DNA of 64,000 bases from Phoebastria nigripes (taxonomy: Eukaryota > Chordata > Aves > Procellariiformes > Diomedeidae). Positions 58,187 through 64,000 of this stretch are shown one piece after another. The notes under the pieces were generated by a model, which was not told where the DNA came from, ran no database searches, and saw only the letters and a program-made list of their open reading frames with translations. The translations under genes were made by a program, and so were the position numbers. Every line of letters begins with the position of its first letter. Position 1 is the stretch's first letter. Location of the stretch: assembly GCA_035582835.1 (NCBI GenBank), contig JAYKAV010002308.1:280949-344948 (forward strand). Direction: 5' to 3'.

Positions 58187-59730
58187 AAAACAAACCCAAA
58201 AAAAACCTTCAACCATGGGCAGAAGGGAATTACAAATTCATAGGTATATACAGATTTTCAAATCTTGAACTAGTGGTTCATTACAGTATCTTGGTGGTAA
58301 AATATAGCATCTTATAGGTGGTAGATAGCAAAAATAACATAATTGATTTTGAAATTAAAAATTACAACCCACATATAGAGCCCTAAATTCTGTATCAAAA
58401 AATAAAGTTGTCAAAATTTTAAATGGCAAACCATGTTTTCCTCCAACCAAATAGGTTTTGGCCAAGGGGATTCTATGCATTTTTGGTTTTGTTGAGGAGT
58501 GCTTTATTTCAACCTTAAAGGAAAAAAAAGAAACCCTACAATACAGCTTACCAAAATTCACAGATCTATATAGAAATTACAGCAATTATCCCAAGTATAT
58601 TACTCCTATTCTAAAACACTTTGAGGTTACACTTAGTCATAAATATTTCTAGTCTACTAGTCCCCTCTTAATTTTGTTCTGTGGAAGTAGTATGAGATGG
58701 AGGTACAGACTTAAAAGGAAAAAAAGCGTTACTGGAAGAAGCAAAGCCAGCTACGTCTCTCTCTGCCAGACTCTGCAACCTTTCAAATTCATCCTGCTGC
58801 TACTAAGGCTTGTCCCTCGCAAGATCACAACCTACAGATGTAGTGAGTAGTACTTGCTCAGCATCACATTACTCGAGCAGTGCAAAATCAGATCCAAGGC
58901 AAATTGTGTTACCATGGCTTTAATGGGGGTGGGGGGAGCTCATCATCTTTGAATGGCTAGTATGTACTTGCAAAGCATATAACCCAAAACCAGAGCTGAC
59001 AGTTTAAGTATATGATGGGAGAATAACAAACAAGCGTAACAAACAGATGGGCCAGCCAGTCTGTTACAACGTGGTTCAACTGCACGTCTGGCTGTGTGTG
59101 TGGGGGGGAGCTCCTTAGTCAATCTTAATTGTCATAGCTCCATTGACTTTGGTATTTACAATAGCTTTATTTATATGATGATGATTAATTTCTTCTGTGA
59201 TTGAGAAAAAGAATAAAAAATAAAAAGACCTTTTAAATCCTATGATATTCTGTTCCTTTCAGGCTTAAAGCGAATATATCCAGTGACAGTGATATAGTTT
59301 CTCTCTGCAATAAGTGTGAAATGACAAGTACGCATATATATATGATCTAATTGTCAGTATTTGACAAGCTTAAAAAAAAATGTTTTGGCTATAGAAGCTA
59401 TTGATGTAGGTATTATGAGGCACGTGGGAGGGATCCTTCAAGATTTCGGAATGTTTGAAGCAGGAATTTGCTGTGTGGGCTAAAAGGACTATATCTGTGC
59501 GCCTCTCTCCTTCCGTGAGTCCCAGCCAGGTGGAGATCACACTCCCAGCTGGCTGTTGTGGCTCTAGTCCACCTAACTGCAGGCATTCTGCAGGAAGGTG
59601 GAATGCAGCTTAGTCAAAAGTTGCCATAGCAATAGATTATTATGAGTTAGAGTAAAATCTTGGATGTGTAGGTGCTGCAATGAGAAAAGTGATAATTGGT
59701 ACAAATTTGGGGAAGGAGCCCTACTGGACA

Positions 59731-59875
59731 TAAAAACAAACAAACAAAAAACCCAACAAAACAAACCAAACAACCAAAACAAAACCACCAGCAAGAAAAC
59801 ACAAAACCTTTTACTTTGCTCCTTTGTGTAAGAAGTGGACAGCTCCACAAACACCATGATCTTTTGATCTTTTTT

Positions 59876-59907
<32 letters not shown>
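59731..59907. repeat. A-rich tract followed by poly(T)
   Basis: (AAAC)n-type A/C tract (59731-59803) about 65 bases before a long T-run (59870-59907). The two are loosely complementary and could pair, but no retroelement lies between them. Confidence 0.8.
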
Positions 59908-59912
<5 letters not shown>

Positions 59913-62510
59913 CTAACCCCGCATGAGGTAGATAGCACCCAGCATAATACAGCACAGTTTTGTTAGGCATACATTTCAGTATTCCATGAAAGTTGTTGTT
60001 TTCCTGTGTGAGACTTAAATATAATATATGGCAAAAAACCCCCAAACATGTAAAATGATAGATGACCAGAGAAGTGATGACATTGTGTATGCAAGACATT
60101 TGTCTAGAAAAGCTATCGTAAGGTCAACCGGTATTATGGGGTTAATGGTAGGTAAAGAAGAAGAGAAAGGTAGAAGAAATAGTTTTGGAGGAAACAAAAA
60201 TAAAAGCAAGAATTAAATTTTTGAATCTGATAAAATCCACAAATTTAGGCATGAGATTAGACAGTGTAGTCTTGTTTTATTTGGTGGGAGAGGATTTATT
60301 TTTTAAAGCATGGTGTGTGTTCTATAGCAGTAGTCATTTTCAGTGGAAATAAGATGGTCTGCATTGATGGATAATGTTTGTGGTAAACGGTTAATTTCCA
60401 GAAGGAAACTGGTTTAGCTCAGATTTTTTTTTTTGATCAAATTGACTCTGCTTGATTTGATGTAGTGATCTAATATGACCTTGATTAAATTAGAGAGAAA
60501 ATGATGATGCAGACTGTTTGTCCTATTGACAATTGCTACCTTAGGCTAGGGTGGCAGTGAATTAACGTCTTGCCCATATTTTGCAGGGACCTTGGGTAGG
60601 AATTAATTTCTCCTATTCATTTCAACCTTGCCAAGAAAGCAATAACTGTTGCTGATTGTAAAGTTAGCTATTTCTGAAGTGGTGAAATAGGCTTCAGGAA
60701 TTTGCTTAAAACAGTCCAAGACAGATGACTAGCTTGCCATCAGCCTAGCAGTTTAGCAAGGACGTAGGGATGTACTACAAGTCGTTTATATTATCTGAGC
60801 ATCAGTTCTCCAGTCAACAACCGAGGCTGTGGGTAGTCTTTATCCATCATCTTATACCAACAGCTGGGTATAAAGCTGAGGGCTACAGCCACATCTGAGA
60901 CTTGTAAGTGGAAATCAACTTTCTTCTATGCAGCGTATAGGTCCTGGGTAAAAGTCAGCTCTATAGCAAGGTAGGGAAGAGAAATTTTCTTGAACTGTCC
61001 AGTGGAAAAATTAGTTAAGTTTTTGTTCTTTTTGCCCTATTTGCTGGAAGCTACAGAGCAAAAGGTGTACTGGTTAGTGCTTTGGGAGCTTCCACTTCAT
61101 GTTTCCGGCCCAAGCACTATGTCACCTTACGGCAATTACTTATGCAATGTAAAGCACCATAGAACAGTTTTTCTGCAGCAATATTTCATTCTTTGGCTTA
61201 AACAAAATATTCAAGTTAATTGCCTGTGTCTGTTAAGTGTTGATGGCTGTTGCATACTATTATAAAATCCAAGTTATAGTGGGGGTCTGTTGCACTGAGC
61301 ACAGTAAAGACCTGGAGAAGACAGCAGCCTCTATTAGAAAATGATTTTCAACTTACAGCCTTTTAACTCTGTGTTTAAATCTTGCAATAGGAGCGATACA
61401 TTTCACTGTGTGTATGGCCAGAACTGCTGAAGTTACAGCGTCGAATCATTTGCAAGTAAATGGAACTCTCTATAGGAAGCAACTCACAGGCATGCAAAGA
61501 GCTGGGTTAAAAAATGTGCAGAGTCCTGTTTAGTGTTTACATAGAGCACTGGTGGAGGGAGAAAGCTTCACTGTTTTAATGGCAATCCAGTATGTATTTA
61601 AGTAACATGAAAAAGAAAATTTTAATTTTTGCGTATGATAATAGCTAAATGGGAAGATGTCTGTTAATATAAAACTAATATGTGCTCTTACACAGCTAAA
61701 CAACTAATATAATTTGTAAATAGTCATCTCTAAGCAAGCAAGCAGACAGTCCTCTGGCAATGTCATGCATTATACGTATGCTAGGGAGAAGGAAAGTGTC
61801 CACATTACAAAATCAGACAAGGTAACTCTCTATTCTTCTTTTGCCTTTGCTCTTAAAACTAAGATTTCTCTGGTAAACCTGCCTACCAAGTTGACAAGGG
61901 AGGCTAGCATATGGTTCCTATCAGTTGCTGTGGTTTTTCTTTTGTAGTGCTCTCATTAGTACCTTAATAATAGATTCTGTCAGATTTTTTTGTTTAGTCA
62001 CAAGGCATAGCTGAAGGTGTTAAAAAGGTACTAACCTAGCCTAAAACTGCTGTTGCTGATCATTGGGCATTACCAAGTATTGCTGGAATTTCAGCCACGA
62101 GAGGAATGGATGTATTGCGGAGACAAAGGACTAATTGCACTTACTTAAAGGGACATTGAGTTACCATCAGTTATTGTATTTCTTTTTGGAAAACACAAAC
62201 CTGTTTGTTCCTTTTTGAACTACTAAATAAGAACAATCCAAACACACCAACAGTTTATTTGTTTCAAGGATGTTAATCTGGTGGCAGTTTTACTTTACAA
62301 AATAGTCATTTAAAAAAGCTAACAGTAGCCACTTTGTTTGTCAAATGTTTGTTTTGTGAGGCATTTGAAAACCTATCAAAGTTGAAACTAGTTATGCTGC
62401 AACTATAGAGACCAACAGTAAATAGTAGAAGTGTTTTGTAAATAATTCGAGAGGCCAGTTTGTACCTTGTCAGTATCTCTGGAAAGCAACACAACTACAG
62501 AAACCCTATT

Positions 62511-62530
62511 AAAAAAAAAAAAAAAAAAAA
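62511..62530 (+). repeat. Poly(A) run (20)
   Basis: Uninterrupted homopolymer; no element body recognised. Confidence 0.9.
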
Positions 62531-63875
62531 TCTCCTGCTGTGGTTGGAAGGGGTGAATTCACACCAATAGTTCACTGAATATATTTGTGGTGTCTGTCTG
62601 TTTCAGAGGCTGATCTTCCTCTGATCTCACTGCATGCTTCCCTTTGAAACTGCAAGCACAGAGGTAGTTAATTTTGCATGGTCATAAGCTAGGCAGTAAG
62701 TCACCATCTCTAGTATTTACCTGAATGGAGAAATACTTGCTCTTGGCAGAAGTTAGGTATNTAGTAAACCCATTCTCTAATAGCTTGGCAGTCTGACGAC
62801 TTGGAGACTTGGAAACCTTCTCCACACAGGGGAGGGAGGACGGGCTGGAAGGTCAGTTTGCACAGACACCAGCCCGTTGACATCCACAGGAATCTCAGGT
62901 GAACTCAGTATCATTTTGTCCTACTTCACTGCTGCACAATGGAATGGCTCCAAACCAGGTCTCATTCAAAAGGCAGACCTTGTCAGAAACTTGCTGCCAC
63001 AGGGGATGTAGAAGATGCAAATAATGCAGTGTATTGGGCCTCAGTGCAAATGGTCTGATCCTTCAAAACAAAACTTACTTTTCACTCTTCTCATCCCAGA
63101 GATGCATATGTCTGGAAAGGAGCACCCTTTGCTTCCAACAACCAGGGCTGAAAGAGATGGATGTGACACCCCTTGCAGCACCACAACCATGAGATGTCTC
63201 AGAGGCAACTAAGTGATTTCAAATTTTCAAATCCTATAGTGGATTTCCTCTTTTGTCCAGAAAGGATAATGTGGTCTGATGTAACTGAGTGGCTGCTCAG
63301 TATCTCTAAAATTAAGTCCAACGTACTCTTCCTATAAAGTACTTTCAGCCTCCTCTTCCCCAGGTTCAATGCTCCAAAACCCCATCTTAATCTGAGATCT
63401 GTAATTGCTTTTATCCAGGGAAGACTCATGCTAAATGTGTATATTTTTTTAGCTTATAAACTCAGATTTCCTGACTATTCTACCTAGCTAAGGTCCAGCA
63501 ACATGAGAAGCACATTAAGAGACTGAAAATAATTTGAGGCACATACAGAGAAAAGACTCTTGGACCAGTGTAAACTCAGGACATCGATTTAGCAATTCTC
63601 AAGCTTAGTAATAAACATAGGATTTGTCTACAGATGTCATCACTGGAGACTGGAGGGGGGGGAAAAATAGCCAGATTTTTCCATCCCCTAAAATATTTTA
63701 AAGAAGCATTTGGTGGCTTTTAAATAGGAAAACATTATGCTATGCCAGAAACAAGTTTTACTTTTTAATATTTCTTTGAATTTCATGATAGTGGTTATCA
63801 AAAGATGTTTGTGGTGTGAAAATATGTGGGTTCTTTTTGCTTAATTTTTTTCCCCAAGATGATCATGTTGAAACT

Positions 63876-64000
63876 TAGAATCATAGAATCATAGAATAGT
63901 TTGGGTTGGAAGGGACCTTTAAAGGTCATCTAGTCCAACCCCCCTGCCATGGGCAGGGACATCTTCAACTAGATCAGGTTGCTCAGAGCCCCATCCAACC
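63876..64000 (-). mobile_element. CR1 LINE 3' end, runs off the window
   Basis: Begins with the ATTCTATG-type tail read on the + strand as AGAATCATAGAATCATAG, then the conserved 'tttgggttggaagggacctt' and 'tctagtccaacccccctgcc' blocks of avian CR1. Same orientation as the copy at 57083. The 5' part lies beyond position 64000, so length and coding state are unknown. Confidence 0.95.

Larger units (their letters stand above)
58210..63870. other. No gene seen; AT-rich DNA with homopolymers
   Basis: Unique AT-rich sequence with simple tracts: an A-rich (AAAC)n-like stretch at 59731-59803, a T-run of about 38 with one C at 59870-59907, and A20 at 62511-62530. A possible enhancer-like block at 60600-60900 is not distinctive. 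No exon or RNA gene was recognised. Confidence 0.35.

Noticed and set aside
59647..60099. 150-codon minus-strand frame with polylysine
   Set aside because: It is a translation of a long T/A homopolymer and an A-rich tract, not a gene.
1..64000. CRISPR arrays, bacterial operons, tRNA or rRNA genes
   Set aside because: No direct-repeat/spacer structure, no dense coding and no tRNA/rRNA landmarks were seen. The window is vertebrate.
8100..64000. DPYD exons
   Set aside because: DPYD lies downstream of MIR137HG in other vertebrates, but no dihydropyrimidine dehydrogenase-like coding segment is recognisable here.

Overview
The window is vertebrate nuclear DNA, almost certainly from a bird. Two CR1 LINE 3' ends carry the avian signature tail of ATTCTATG-type 8-mers (minus strand, 57083 and 63876), older amniote repeats (MIR-like, old CR1, palindromic MITE-like copies) are scattered through it, and there is no bacterial-style gene packing. 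It is draft assembly: a 318-base N gap lies at 1562-1879, and about twenty single Ns occur elsewhere.

The key feature is the microRNA gene MIR137 on the + strand. The precursor hairpin is at about 7923-8024, with miR-137-5p at 7945-7967 and miR-137-3p (seed UAUUGCU) at 7981-8003. The hairpin lies in a putative exon of the host long non-coding RNA (the MIR137HG equivalent). A well-formed acceptor ends at 7779, and it is preceded by a 136-nt intron and a 115-nt exon (7529-7643). No conventional protein-coding gene was recognised. Most long open frames in the window are chance frames in GC-rich DNA or CR1 remnants. In the human genome DPYD lies further downstream on the same strand as MIR137HG; no DPYD exon is visible here.

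Layout. 1-1380: ordinary sequence with a MIR-like fossil and an old CR1 fragment. About 1380-8860: a promoter and regulatory domain of five or six CpG-rich islands (1380-2180, 2350-3120, 3450-3830, 5340-5990, 7060-7210, 8100-8860) alternating with AT-rich, homeodomain-motif-rich blocks. Two REST/NRSF binding-site candidates fall inside it. Each has both canonical RE1 half-sites intact but separated by expanded spacers (3568-3594 on +, 5761-5788 on -), and each abuts a four-tract G-quadruplex motif. About 8.9-57 kb: a gene-desert-like stretch with only ancient repeat fossils, microsatellites and several AT-rich blocks that read like conserved non-coding enhancers (for example 12430-12700, 35740-36160, 44640-45010, 46960-47560, 51060-51260). 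About 57-64 kb: the only relatively young transposons, both CR1 on the minus strand.

How the parts fit: a CpG-island promoter cluster drives a spliced lncRNA from which Drosha/Dicer release miR-137. The paired expanded RE1s suggest REST silencing outside neurons. The downstream desert is probably lncRNA intron plus long-range enhancers. Conservation, transcript ends and enhancer status are inferences from reading the sequence and were not computed.
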